From positions 1-64,000 of the forward strand of contig CACXYH010000002.1 of NCBI GenBank assembly GCA_902771785.1: a stretch of 64,000 nucleotides of DNA, given 5' to 3'. The stretch comes from an uncultured Prevotellaceae bacterium. Lineage in GTDB: Bacteria > Bacteroidota > Bacteroidia > Bacteroidales > Bacteroidaceae. Both the position numbers and the translations under genes were made by a program. The notes below the pieces were generated by a model. The model did no database searches. It saw only the letters and a program-made list of their open reading frames with translations, and was not told the DNA's origin. Positions 28,444 through 40,770 of the stretch are shown in pieces (within the stretch, counting starts at the first letter, position 1; each line of letters starts with the position of its first letter).

Positions 28444-31400
28444 ATGACGAAAAGAACAACCCTTACCGCTCTTCTGCTATGCCTCATGCACGCTGCATGG
28501 GGCATCGAGAAGAGCGTGCTGCAGGCCGTCTACGACGAAGTGAAGACGCCCTTCAAGTATGGCATGGTCGTTGCACCTGCCGACAACCACCACAAGATAG
28601 ACTGCCCCACCGTGTTCCGCGAGGGCAACAAGTGGATGATGACCTACGTCGTCTACAACGGAAAGGACGGCACCGACGGGCGCGGCTACGAGACGTGGCT
28701 CGCCCAGAGCGACGACCTGCTGCACTGGACCACGCTGGGGCGCATCCTGTCGTATAAGGAAGAGGGCTGGGACATGAACCAGCGCGGCGGCTTTCCGGCC
28801 CTCATCGACTGGACGTGGGGCGGCTCCTACGCCATGAACAAGTATAAAGGGCGCCACTGGATGACCTACATCGGCGGCCACGGCACAGGCTACGAGGCCG
28901 TGCGCGAACCGCTCAACATCGGCATGGCGTGGACCGACGGCGACATCAGCAAGGCCCATGAATGGCAGAGCGCTGAGCAGCCGCTGCTCAGCATCGACGA
29001 CAAGGACGTGCAGTGGTGGGAGAAGCTGGTGCAATACAAGAGCACCATCTACGAAGACCCGCAGAAGAAGCTCGGCAAGCGCTTCGTCATGTTCTACAAT
29101 GCCGGCGGCGTCAACCCCGCCAACGACCTGAAGGCCGAGCGCATAGGCATCGCCCTCAGCAACAACCTCAAGAAGTGGAAGCGCTACGGGCAGAACCCCG
29201 TCTACTTCCACGAGGCCCCGGGCATCATCACGGGCGACGCACAGATCGTAAGGATGGACAGCCTCTACGTCATGTTCTACTTCTCGGCCTATAATCCCGC
29301 CCGCCGCTATAATGCCTACAACACCTTTGCCGTGAGCCGCGACCTGCTGCACTGGCACGACTGGGAGGGTCCCGACCTCATCTTCCCCACGAAGCCCTAC
29401 GACGACATGTTTGCCCATAAGAGCTACGTGCTGAAGCACGACGGAGTGGTCTATCACTTCTACTGTGCCGTCAATCAGGCAGGCCAGCGCGGCATTGCGC
29501 TTGCCACGAGCACCCCCATGGGGCGCAGCAGCGTGTCGTTCCCCGCCCCCGAGCCCTCGGGACGCCGCACGCTCACCTCCCTCAACGACGGCTGGAAGGC
29601 GCAGATCGTTCAGCGCTCAGAGCCGGGAGTGCAGCGCCAGGAGAACGTCAGCCTCCCGCATAACTTCGACGACTACTACGGCTACCGCCAGCTGCGCCAC
29701 GGCAACCTGCACGGCTCTGCTATATATAATAAGGTGTTCACGGCCGAAAAGCACGACGGCAAGCGCTACTTCCTGCAGTTCGAGGGCGTCGGCACCTACG
29801 CCACCGTTACGCTCAACGGCAAGCAGTATCCGCGTGAACTGGTGGGCCGCACGGTGTGGACGCTCGACATTACCGATGCGCTGCGCAGCGGCGAGAACCG
29901 ACTGCAGGTGCTCGTCGACCATCCCGCCATGCTGACGGCGTCGCCCTGGGTGTGCGGCGGATGCTCGTCGGAGTGGGGCTTCAGCGAGGGCAGCCAGCCC
30001 TTAGGCATTTTCCGCCCCGTCACGCTCGAAGAGACCGACGAAGTGCGCATAGAGCCTTTCGGCGTTCACGTATGGAACAACGCTGCCTGCGACACGGTGT
30101 TTATCGACACCGAACTGAAGAACTACTCCTCAAGGCAGGTCGAAGTAGAGCTGGTCAATAAGTTCACCCTTGCTTCCGGCAAGCAGGTGTTCCGCTTAGC
30201 TCTGCCGCTGACGCTGCAGCCAGGCGAGACGAAGACCGTCCGCCAGTCGGCGGCAGTCGCCGATGCCCACCGGTGGAACCTGGACGACCCCTACCTCTAT
30301 AATCTCTCGACGATGCTCAAGCGTGCAGGCAAGACCACCGACGAGCTGCGCACGCCCTTCGGCATTCGCAACGTCAAGTGGGGTCGCCAGTTCGTGCTCA
30401 ACGGCAAGCCCGTGTTCATCAACGGCACCTGCGAGTATGAACACCTCCTGGGTGGCAGCCACTCGTTCACGCCCGAGCAGATACGCTCGCGCATCAAGCA
30501 AATCAGCAATGCCGGCTTCAACGCCTTCCGCGAGGCCCACCAGCCCCACAACCTGCTCTATCAGCAGCTGCTCGACGAGCAGGGACTGCTCTTCTGGAGC
30601 CAGTTCTCGGCACACATCTGGTACGACACCCCTGAGTTCCGCTCCAACTTCAAGCGCCTGCTGGTGCGCTGGATCAAGGAACGCCGCAACTCGCCGTCGG
30701 TGGTGCTCTGGGGATTGCAGAACGAGAGCGTGCTGCCCAAGGACTTTGCCGAGGAGTGTTCCGACATCATTCGCAGCCTCGACCCCACCGCTTCGTCCAT
30801 GCGCCTCATCACTACCTGCAACGGTGGCGAGGGAACCGACTGGAACGTCATCCAGAACTGGAGCGGCACCTATGGAGGCTCGCCCGACAACTACGACCGC
30901 GAGCTGAAGCAGACCGACCAGCTGCTGAATGGCGAATATGGTGCATGGCGCACGCTCGACCTGCACGGCAAAGCCAAATACAGCGAGGAGAGCTTCACCG
31001 CCCTCCTGGAGAAGAAAGCCCGCCTTGCCGAGAGCGCCAAGGACAGCGTCTGCGGACACTTCCAATGGCTCTTCGTCAGCCATGAGAACCCAGGACGCGT
31101 GCAGCCCGACGGCGCCCTGCGACGCATCGACAAGATAGGCCCCATCAACTACAAGGGGCTCACCACCATCTGGGAAGAACCCACGCAAGCCTACTATATG
31201 TACCAGCAGCGCTACGGACGCGACGAGGGCGAACCGCTCGCACAGACGGCTGCCGACCGCAACCGCGACCTCATCAAGGGCGCCGAGGGCTATCGCTATG
31301 TGGCCCGCATCAACTGCGGAGGCGACAGCTACACCGACAGCTACGGACAGCTGTGGCAGGCCGACGACTCGCTGCTGAGCCACTCGTGGGCGCAAGACTT

Positions 31401-32220
31401 CGGCCTTCCGGCCTATCAGGCTTCGCAGCGACACCTCACCGAGCCCATCCACGGCACAGCCGACCCCACCCTGTTCCAGTACTTCCGCTTCGGGCGCCAC
31501 CGCCTGTGGTACGACATTGCCGTGCCTGACGGCGACTACCGCGTGGAGCTTTACTTCATGGAGCCCTGGCACGGCAAGACGCAGCGCGTGGGCGGCGACT
31601 ACGAAGGCTTGCGCATCTTCGACGTGGCCATCAACGATTTGCGCGTCGTCGACGACCTTGACCCCTGGGCCGAGGCCGGCTATTGCGGAGCATTGAAGCG
31701 CGTAGTGCAGGCGAAGGCACGCAACGGCAAGCTGCACATCTCCTTCCCCGAGGTGAAGGCCGGACAGGCTGTGCTCTGCGCCATCGCCGTCGGAACGCGC
31801 GACAGCCGCGTTGCCCCCATCCGCATCAGCCCGTCTCAGAAGGCCCACTGGCGCTCACTCGACACCGACACCATTGCCACGCTGCCGAAGGAGCTGCTGC
31901 CCCAGAACACCGAGGCGCGCCCCGCAACGGTCTATCAGCCAGAGGCCGACGGCTCGACGTTCGTCATCAAGCCCGGACTCGGTCAGGAGTATGCCCTCCG
32001 CTTCCGCTACAAGAACGTGACAGGCCAGCCCATCAAGGCCCGCCTGACGCTCGTCGACTCGAAGAAAGCCGTGCTCATTGACCGCCACATCACCTTCCCG
32101 CCGACCCCCAATAAGTTCAAGATGCTCTCCACCACCACCGGCACCCAAATCAATGCGGGCACCTACCGGCTCAGCGTAGAGGGCAAAGACCTGGAGCTGC
32201 AGAACGTAGAAATACAATAA
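28444..32220 (+). CDS. Five-bladed propeller / GH2 / malectin multidomain glycosidase
   Basis: About 1258 residues. A TTG six bases upstream (28438) is possible, but the ATG at 28444 starts a clean signal peptide (TKRTTLTALLLCLMHAAWG). About 20-370 is a GH43/GH117/GH130-like five-bladed propeller (DCPTVFREGNKW, IALSNNLKKWKRYG). About 375-880 is a GH2 enzyme with sandwich, Ig-like and barrel domains; acid/base Glu in LWGLQNES and nucleophile Glu in LLNGEYGAW. About 950-1110 is a malectin-like carbohydrate-binding domain (YRYVARINCGG). Two catalytic modules suggest consecutive cleavages on one branched substrate, which is not identified. The next gene follows after 3 bp. Confidence 0.75.
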   Translation: MTKRTTLTALLLCLMHAAWGIEKSVLQAVYDEVKTPFKYGMVVAPADNHHKIDCPTVFREGNKWMMTYVVYNGKDGTDGRGYETWLAQSDDLLHWTTLGRILSYKEEGWDMNQRGGFPALIDWTWGGSYAMNKYKGRHWMTYIGGHGTGYEAVREPLNIGMAWTDGDISKAHEWQSAEQPLLSIDDKDVQWWEKLVQYKSTIYEDPQKKLGKRFVMFYNAGGVNPANDLKAERIGIALSNNLKKWKRYGQNPVYFHEAPGIITGDAQIVRMDSLYVMFYFSAYNPARRYNAYNTFAVSRDLLHWHDWEGPDLIFPTKPYDDMFAHKSYVLKHDGVVYHFYCAVNQAGQRGIALATSTPMGRSSVSFPAPEPSGRRTLTSLNDGWKAQIVQRSEPGVQRQENVSLPHNFDDYYGYRQLRHGNLHGSAIYNKVFTAEKHDGKRYFLQFEGVGTYATVTLNGKQYPRELVGRTVWTLDITDALRSGENRLQVLVDHPAMLTASPWVCGGCSSEWGFSEGSQPLGIFRPVTLEETDEVRIEPFGVHVWNNAACDTVFIDTELKNYSSRQVEVELVNKFTLASGKQVFRLALPLTLQPGETKTVRQSAAVADAHRWNLDDPYLYNLSTMLKRAGKTTDELRTPFGIRNVKWGRQFVLNGKPVFINGTCEYEHLLGGSHSFTPEQIRSRIKQISNAGFNAFREAHQPHNLLYQQLLDEQGLLFWSQFSAHIWYDTPEFRSNFKRLLVRWIKERRNSPSVVLWGLQNESVLPKDFAEECSDIIRSLDPTASSMRLITTCNGGEGTDWNVIQNWSGTYGGSPDNYDRELKQTDQLLNGEYGAWRTLDLHGKAKYSEESFTALLEKKARLAESAKDSVCGHFQWLFVSHENPGRVQPDGALRRIDKIGPINYKGLTTIWEEPTQAYYMYQQRYGRDEGEPLAQTAADRNRDLIKGAEGYRYVARINCGGDSYTDSYGQLWQADDSLLSHSWAQDFGLPAYQASQRHLTEPIHGTADPTLFQYFRFGRHRLWYDIAVPDGDYRVELYFMEPWHGKTQRVGGDYEGLRIFDVAINDLRVVDDLDPWAEAGYCGALKRVVQAKARNGKLHISFPEVKAGQAVLCAIAVGTRDSRVAPIRISPSQKAHWRSLDTDTIATLPKELLPQNTEARPATVYQPEADGSTFVIKPGLGQEYALRFRYKNVTGQPIKARLTLVDSKKAVLIDRHITFPPTPNKFKMLSTTTGTQINAGTYRLSVEGKDLELQNVEIQ

Positions 32221-35220
<3,000 letters not shown>

Positions 35221-35241
35221 GCGTATTTCTACCATCCTGAA

Positions 35242-35307
35242 GAATAATAGCTAAAATTCTCGGTTTCATGTATGCTGTTCGGAAAATAAGATGTATCTTT
35301 GCAACAT
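35242..35307 (+). promoter_or_regulatory. Promoter region of the BspA-like gene, duplicated at murF
   Basis: One AT-rich 21-bp palindromic unit (35242-35262) is followed by TATCTTTG at 35294-35301. The stretch 35246-35307 matches 38472-38532 upstream of murF at roughly five bases in six, including the box and the GCAACAT after it. Confidence 0.65.
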
Positions 35308-35346
35308 AAAAATCCAGAACAGTTACTATTATAAATTAAAAGGTAT

Positions 35347-37461
35347 ATGAAAAAGTATTGTCTTTTCGTAATCTTCATGCTTCTGTCTCAAATGGCCCAT
35401 GCCGTCAATGTTGAAATAGACAGTATTTGCTATAGCATCAACCTCAAGACTGGTGAAGCAGTTGTCGTTAGTAATTCTAATCACACTTACGTTAACGATA
35501 TTGTTATACCCGAAACAATTACCTATGAAGGTGTGCAGTATCAAGTATCGGCAATTGGTGACAGGGCTTTTTTCTGCTGCGACAGAGTTTCGTCGATAGC
35601 ATTGCCCCAAAGCATCCGATCTATCGGACAAGCCGCCTTTTACCAGTGCCATTTATTAGACTCTGTTTTCATACCCGAGCAGGTCAAAATATTAGAGACC
35701 GATGTGTTTGCAGGCTGTAAGAATCTAAGTCGTGTTGTCATGCCCGACGGAATAACCAGCATAGGCAATTCTGCCTTTAATGCCTGCCAAAGGCTAGACT
35801 CTCTGGTTCTTCCAAAAATGTTAGAGACTATCGAGGACTGGGCTTTTGCAGGATGCAGCCAGCTGAGCTATGTTGTAATCCCACCAAGCCTAAGTTACGT
35901 AGGTCAAGGGGCTTTTGGAAATTGCTATTCATTACAGGATGTGCAAATACCCGACCTTTCTTCATGGTGTAAGATTAAATTCAAGAATAACACAGCCAAC
36001 CCATTGGCTCTTTCTCACAAATTGGTAATCAATGACGAAGAAATTACCGACTTAGTCATCCCCGAGGATGTTACTGCCATCGGGAGCTATGCCTTCTGGG
36101 GATGCAGCAATATAGAATCTGTGACAATAGGCGAACAGGTTAGCAATATTGGGGATTGGGCTTTTGGAGCCTGTACAAAGATTTCATCCGTAACATGCTT
36201 TTCGCGCAAGGTTCCTGGTAGCAGCAACCTGTTCGACAAGAAGACTATCGAGAATGCTGTATTATATGTTGCAGCTTCTGTTTTCACCGACTACTCGAAT
36301 GCAGAGCCATGGAATTTTTTCAAAGAGATTCTCAAGATAGAGTTTCCCAAGCATGTCTTATCATATTACGTCGATGGCGTTTTGTACAAGACCTACACGA
36401 TGGAAGAAGGAGAGTACATTACACCAGAACCAGTTCCAACAAAGGAGGGCTACACCTTCTCAGGATGGAGCGACATTCCGAAAGTAATGCCGAAGCATGA
36501 CGTTTCAATCACTGGTACTTTCACATTGACAAGCATTCAGTTACTGTCTGGAGGTATTCAATACACACTGTGGGTAAAGCCCCAAACAGCCGATGTGTCT
36601 GGAATTGTTTTTGATGATATTAAAGCCTGTTCAGGGTGCTTGAGCATTCCGGCAACCATATCAAACGACGGTATCGAATATGCTGTCACACGAATTGCCG
36701 ATTCTGCCTTTGCAGCATACGACAGTTTGGTTTCTGTCACGATTCCAGAGAGCATTACAAGTATAGGCAAGGAAGCTTTCAATGGATGCATGCTTCAGAA
36801 TGTATCCGTAAGAAATGTGATGGCCGACATCGACGACAGCGCTTTTTCTCCTGCGACCTATAATCATGCCATGCTCTATATTCCTACAGGAAAGTGGATG
36901 GATGCGGTGTATAAAGGCTGCCTGTGGCGCTTTATGAATATTCGGGAAACCGCCACAGAAGCCCGTGAGCTGTCACCCCAAAAAGCATATACCCTAATGA
37001 ATGTGAACAGCTTTGGCTATCTTGTTTATGATGCAGTGAACGATGAAATGAAAACCATCAGCTCATATTATGACGTCGAAGAAACGTCACCTTACAATAG
37101 CTGGCAAATAGTTCACGAGAACGGCGTGTATAGCTTATACAACATTGGCGCCAAGAAATATGCCACGCAGAATTCAAAAGGCGAGTTTGTGCTCACGGAT
37201 AATCCCGCTGCGCTCAGCATGAAAGACGGGCTTAAAGGTATCATCATCGGTGATAATGCCCAGAAGCAGTGGAATTTCGTGCAAAATGATAAAATCAACG
37301 TCGATGAAAGTGTACTGGGTATTGAAACGCTGATGGGTGGTAAGAACGACACGCCTGCCACTTATCATCGACTTGATGGAACAAGAACAAATGGCTCACA
37401 GCAAGGAATCGTCATCATGAAGTTCAAGGATGGGCGCACCGTAAAAAGACTAAACAGATAG
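35347..37461 (+). CDS. BspA-like leucine-rich repeat surface protein with type IX-like C-terminal tail
   Basis: A 704-residue secreted protein: signal peptide MKKYCLFVIFMLLSQMAHA; LRR_5 (BspA-type) repeats at about 40-270 and again 430-500 (for example VTSIGxxAFxxC and SLVSVTIPESITSIGKEAF); an InlB/Flg_new-type beta module at about 340-400 (GYTFSGWSDIP); a lectin-like region at about 550-650; and an ending YHRLDGTRTNGSQQGIVIMKFKDG plus a basic tail, typical of type IX secretion sorting domains. Such proteins usually mediate adhesion. The gene is visibly more AT-rich than its neighbours, and a decayed copy of its 3' end lies downstream, both signs of turnover or transfer. Confidence 0.8.
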   Translation: MKKYCLFVIFMLLSQMAHAVNVEIDSICYSINLKTGEAVVVSNSNHTYVNDIVIPETITYEGVQYQVSAIGDRAFFCCDRVSSIALPQSIRSIGQAAFYQCHLLDSVFIPEQVKILETDVFAGCKNLSRVVMPDGITSIGNSAFNACQRLDSLVLPKMLETIEDWAFAGCSQLSYVVIPPSLSYVGQGAFGNCYSLQDVQIPDLSSWCKIKFKNNTANPLALSHKLVINDEEITDLVIPEDVTAIGSYAFWGCSNIESVTIGEQVSNIGDWAFGACTKISSVTCFSRKVPGSSNLFDKKTIENAVLYVAASVFTDYSNAEPWNFFKEILKIEFPKHVLSYYVDGVLYKTYTMEEGEYITPEPVPTKEGYTFSGWSDIPKVMPKHDVSITGTFTLTSIQLLSGGIQYTLWVKPQTADVSGIVFDDIKACSGCLSIPATISNDGIEYAVTRIADSAFAAYDSLVSVTIPESITSIGKEAFNGCMLQNVSVRNVMADIDDSAFSPATYNHAMLYIPTGKWMDAVYKGCLWRFMNIRETATEARELSPQKAYTLMNVNSFGYLVYDAVNDEMKTISSYYDVEETSPYNSWQIVHENGVYSLYNIGAKKYATQNSKGEFVLTDNPAALSMKDGLKGIIIGDNAQKQWNFVQNDKINVDESVLGIETLMGGKNDTPATYHRLDGTRTNGSQQGIVIMKFKDGRTVKRLNR

Positions 37462-37514
37462 CCTTCGCCGCAAGTAGAACAATCGACGTACTACTACACG
37501 GATAGGTTGTTTTT

Positions 37515-37600
37515 GCATTTTGGCCCAAAACGCCGCGCGTTTTGGGCCAAAATAGTATCCGTTTTGGGCCAATTTGGAATGCGTTTTGGGCCAAAACGCA
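37515..37600. repeat. 22-bp tandem palindromic array C
   Basis: Four copies of a CGTTTTGGGCCAAAACG-like palindrome. The GGCCC/GGGCC centres start at 37522, 37544, 37566 and 37588, exactly 22 bp apart; the first is in the opposite orientation. It lies between the BspA-like gene and the decayed copy of its 3' end. Confidence 0.85.
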
Positions 37601-37630
37601 GCAATGTGTAGTTATTGCGATGTTGCGTTT

Positions 37631-37685
37631 TGACGGAACAAAAACAAATGGCTCGTAGCAAGGAGTCGTCAGCATGAAGTTCAAG
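37631..37685 (+). pseudogene. Decayed copy of the 3' end of the BspA-like gene
   Basis: 55 nt here match 37374-37428 inside the C-terminal sorting-domain code at 49 of 55 positions, without gaps. The copy has lost the remaining coding sequence, so it is a remnant of a duplication or of a second gene of this kind. Confidence 0.75.
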
Positions 37686-37756
37686 AGAAGTTAAGACTAA
37701 CTACACAATAACTCACGGAAATGCGCGTTCTATTAGAAAAAACAATCATAAGAACG

Positions 37757-38407
37757 ATGAAAAGAATACTCTTGATACTGGTCGCCGCATGCTGCGGCCT
37801 GCAGACGTACGCCCAAAACGAAGTGGGCAGGTGGACAATCATCCCGAAGGTGGGACTGAACTGGGCCAAAACGACCGACCCCGAAATCTACATGGCGGGA
37901 ACGGGCGGCAACGACGGCAAAGTGAAGGTGGAAACAAGAACGGGACTGGCGCTGGGCGTCGAGGCCGAATATCAGTGGAAGGGGCAGGTGTCGCTATCGG
38001 CGGGCCTCGTCTACTCGCAGCAGGGCAGCCGCTGGGCCGACGCGGAAAACGTGTGGAAGAACTACGAAACGAAGGTGGACTATCTGAACGTGCCCATCCT
38101 GCTGAACCTCTATCTGATGCCGGGCTTCGCTGTGAAGGCGGGCATACAGCCGGCGCTGCGGGTGCACAACAAGACGACGTTCGACGAAATACTGCCCACG
38201 GGCATCACCCAGCGCACGAGCAGCGGCGATGCCGACTTCAAGACGCTGGAGCTGGGCATCCCCATCGGCGCCTCGTATGCCATGGGCCCCGTGCAACTGG
38301 ACCTGCGCTACAACATCGGACTGACCTATATGCGCAAGCATGGTGAGTACTTTCCCGACAAGAACCGCGTACTTCAGCTGACGGTTGGCTACCGCTTCGA
38401 GCTGTAA
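37757..38407 (+). CDS. Outer-membrane beta-barrel protein (porin family, OMP_b-brl_2 type)
   Basis: A 216-residue protein starting at the ATG of MKRILLILVAACCGLQTYAQ, a signal peptide; an upstream in-frame ATG at 37721 would add a charged stretch before it and is rejected. The mature part alternates polar and hydrophobic residues in about eight strands (for example WTIIPKVGLNWAKT, VSLSAGLVYSQQGSRW) and ends with the aromatic strand VLQLTVGYRFEL, typical of BamA substrates. Its role is unknown. It stands alone between repeat-rich intergenic regions. Confidence 0.8.
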   Translation: MKRILLILVAACCGLQTYAQNEVGRWTIIPKVGLNWAKTTDPEIYMAGTGGNDGKVKVETRTGLALGVEAEYQWKGQVSLSAGLVYSQQGSRWADAENVWKNYETKVDYLNVPILLNLYLMPGFAVKAGIQPALRVHNKTTFDEILPTGITQRTSSGDADFKTLELGIPIGASYAMGPVQLDLRYNIGLTYMRKHGEYFPDKNRVLQLTVGYRFEL

Positions 38408-38425
38408 AGGTCAGACGTTCGAGAA

Positions 38426-38488
38426 AAATTTAAGCTTAAATTCCTGGGATTTTAGCTAAAATTCCGAGAATTTAAGCTAAAATTTTTG
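38426..38488. repeat. AT-rich 21-bp palindromic tandem repeat, three units
   Basis: Units at 38426-38446, 38447-38467 and 38468-38488 share the palindrome ATTTTAGCTAAAAT or near variants; AGCT centres are exactly 21 bp apart. They end 30 bp upstream of the murF -7 box. Confidence 0.8.
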
Positions 38489-38518
38489 TTTCTTGTATGC
38501 TGTTTGGAAAATAAGAAG

Positions 38519-38526
38519 TACCTTTG
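38519..38526 (+). promoter_or_regulatory. -7 element for murF
   Basis: TACCTTTG, 23 nt before the start codon. The nearest TTTG (38503-38506) is only 12 nt upstream; TTG at 38493-38495 gives a 23-nt spacer. Confidence 0.65.
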
Positions 38527-38549
38527 CAACATAGAAAACAATAACTATT

Positions 38550-39884
38550 ATGAACATTAAAGAGCTCTATAGCATCTACAAACAGCATCCCTGCATCACC
38601 ACAGACAGCCGCAACTGCCCCAAAAACAGCATCTTTCTGGCACTGAAAGGCGAGACCTTCGACGGCAACCAGTATGCCGCGCAGGCACTTGAGAAGGGAT
38701 GCGCCTACGCCATCGTCGACAACCCACAGGTGGTCGACGGCAGTCGGTATATCTTCGTGCAGGACTGCCTGCAGACGTTCAAGGACCTGGCTCGCGAGCA
38801 TCGCCGCCAGTTCAGCATTCCCGTCATAGGCATCACGGGCACCAACGGCAAGACCACCACCAAGGAACTCATCGCTGCCGTGCTCGGCGAGAAGTTCAAC
38901 GTGCTCTACACCGAGGGCAACTTCAACAACGACGTGGGCGTGCCGAAGACGCTGTTCCGCCTCACGAAGGAACACGAGATTGCCGTCGTAGAGATGGGAG
39001 CCAGCCATCCGGGCGACATCAAGACGCTGGCCGAGACGGCCGAACCTACGTGCGGACTGATTACCAACGTGGGCCGCGCCCACCTGCAGGGCTTCGGCTC
39101 GTTCGAGGGAGTCATCAAGACAAAGTGCGAGCTCTACGACTTCCTGCGCACACGCGAAGACGCGCTCATCTTCATCAATGCCGACAACGACTACCTGATT
39201 GACCAGATTGGCGACGACGAGGAGATATGGCTCTCGCCCTACTCTACCGACCCCGACAAGCAGTACAGCTGCATCTCGGGCGAAGTCATCGAATGCAACC
39301 CCTTCCTGAAGTTCCGCTGGCGCGAACCGCTCATGACGCTCGAGGAGGAAGGACGCTCGACGAAATGGCACAAAGTGCAGACCCACCTCGTGGGAGCCTA
39401 TAACATTGACAACCTGCTGGCGGCCATCGCCGTAGGCATCAACTTCGGAGTAGACCGCAAGAAGATTTGCCACGCTCTGGAGAACTATGAGCCAACGAAC
39501 AACCGCTCGCAGCTCATGGTGACCGAGCACAACCGCCTCATCGTGGATGCCTACAACGCCAACCCGTCGAGCATGACGGCCGCGCTGCAGAACTTCCGCC
39601 TCATAGAGGCACCCCGCAAGATGGCCATCCTGGGCGACATGCGCGAACTGGGCGACGCATCGGCAGAGGAGCACCGGAAAATGGTGGACCTCATCGGCCA
39701 GTGCGGCATCGACGAGGTGTGGCTCGTGGGCAGCGAGTTCGGCAACACCGACTGCAGCTACCGCAAGTTCAACGACGTGGAGGAGGTGAAAGCCGCCATC
39801 GCCCAGCAACAGCCACGAGGCTACGAGATACTGATCAAAGGCTCCAACAGCACGAAGCTTTATCAGCTCCCGGAACTATTATAA
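38550..39884 (+). CDS. murF: UDP-N-acetylmuramoyl-tripeptide--D-alanyl-D-alanine ligase
   Basis: Adds D-Ala-D-Ala to the peptidoglycan precursor in the cytoplasm. The 444-residue protein has the Mur ligase order: N-terminal domain binding the UDP-precursor (TTDSRNCPKNSIFLALKGETFDG), central ATPase with the P-loop GITGTNGKTTTKE, VEMGASHPGDI and TNVGRAHLQGFGS, and the C-terminal domain with VDAYNANPSSM and LGDMRELG. It lies outside any dcw cluster, followed 10 bp later by a lipoprotein gene. Confidence 0.93.
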   Translation: MNIKELYSIYKQHPCITTDSRNCPKNSIFLALKGETFDGNQYAAQALEKGCAYAIVDNPQVVDGSRYIFVQDCLQTFKDLAREHRRQFSIPVIGITGTNGKTTTKELIAAVLGEKFNVLYTEGNFNNDVGVPKTLFRLTKEHEIAVVEMGASHPGDIKTLAETAEPTCGLITNVGRAHLQGFGSFEGVIKTKCELYDFLRTREDALIFINADNDYLIDQIGDDEEIWLSPYSTDPDKQYSCISGEVIECNPFLKFRWREPLMTLEEEGRSTKWHKVQTHLVGAYNIDNLLAAIAVGINFGVDRKKICHALENYEPTNNRSQLMVTEHNRLIVDAYNANPSSMTAALQNFRLIEAPRKMAILGDMRELGDASAEEHRKMVDLIGQCGIDEVWLVGSEFGNTDCSYRKFNDVEEVKAAIAQQQPRGYEILIKGSNSTKLYQLPELL

Positions 39885-39894
39885 ATATAATAAG

Positions 39895-40770
39895 GTGAAA
39901 GTGATTCGGAAATCAGCACTCCTGTGGACAGTACTGGTGTTGCTGGGATGCACCAGCCACCAGCCATCGCCCTTTGCAGACGAGAATGCCGCCTACTACT
40001 GGCGCACCGACTTCGTGCTCGACTCTGCAGAACAGGCATTCATGAAGCAGTACGACATACGCACACTCTACTGCCGCTACTTCGACGTAGTGCTGGACAA
40101 GGAGCACGGAGCCATCCCCAACGCCACGCTCACGTTCACCTCGGCCGTGCCCGACGGCATCGATTTCGTGCCCACGGTCTTCATCACCGAGGCATGCATG
40201 CACCAGCCCGACGACAGTCTGGCCGTGCGGCTCGTGCGCCGCGTTGTGCAGATGAACGAGACCAACGACGTGAAAGGGGTGAAGGAGCTGCAGATAGACT
40301 GCGACTACACACGCCGCAGCCGCGAAACCTTCTACCACTTCCTGGAGCAAGTGCGCGCGGAAGCACGCCGCCACGGCATGCAACTCTCCACGACCATACG
40401 CCTGCACCAGCTGTCGATGCCCGCGCCGCCTGCCGACTACGGCGTGCTGATGCTCTACAACACCGGCGACCCGCAACGCTTCGACGAGCGCAATCCTATT
40501 CTCGACCTGCGCGACGTGCAGCCCTACCTGCGCCATCTGAACGGCTACGAGCTGCCGCTCTGTGCTGCCTACCCCGTATTCCTGTGGCAGCGCGAGGTGC
40601 ACGGTGTCTACATTGAGCACACGGCAGAAGCCAGCGAGATACTGCGCGTGAAGCAGGCTGTGGAGCAACGCCGCGACGAGCTGCGCCACCGCATCATCAC
40701 TTACCACCTGTCAGAAGAAAACATCAACCGCTATAACACTAAAGACTATGAAGCGTTTTATCATCATTAG
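39895..40770 (+). CDS. Uncharacterised lipoprotein, possible TIM-barrel fold
   Basis: A 291-residue protein starting at GTG (39895; a second GTG two codons on is possible), with lipobox VLLGC (Cys19). Alternating strand/helix segments (IRTLYCRYFDVVL, VKELQIDCDYTRRSRETFYHFLEQVR, LSTTIRLHQLS, YGVLMLYNTGDP) resemble a glycosidase-like TIM barrel, with acidic residues at strand ends. I recognise no named family. Its 3' end overlaps the next gene by 23 bp, so the two products are probably made and used together. It lies 10 bp downstream of murF and may share its transcript. Confidence 0.7.
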   Translation: MKVIRKSALLWTVLVLLGCTSHQPSPFADENAAYYWRTDFVLDSAEQAFMKQYDIRTLYCRYFDVVLDKEHGAIPNATLTFTSAVPDGIDFVPTVFITEACMHQPDDSLAVRLVRRVVQMNETNDVKGVKELQIDCDYTRRSRETFYHFLEQVRAEARRHGMQLSTTIRLHQLSMPAPPADYGVLMLYNTGDPQRFDERNPILDLRDVQPYLRHLNGYELPLCAAYPVFLWQREVHGVYIEHTAEASEILRVKQAVEQRRDELRHRIITYHLSEENINRYNTKDYEAFYHH

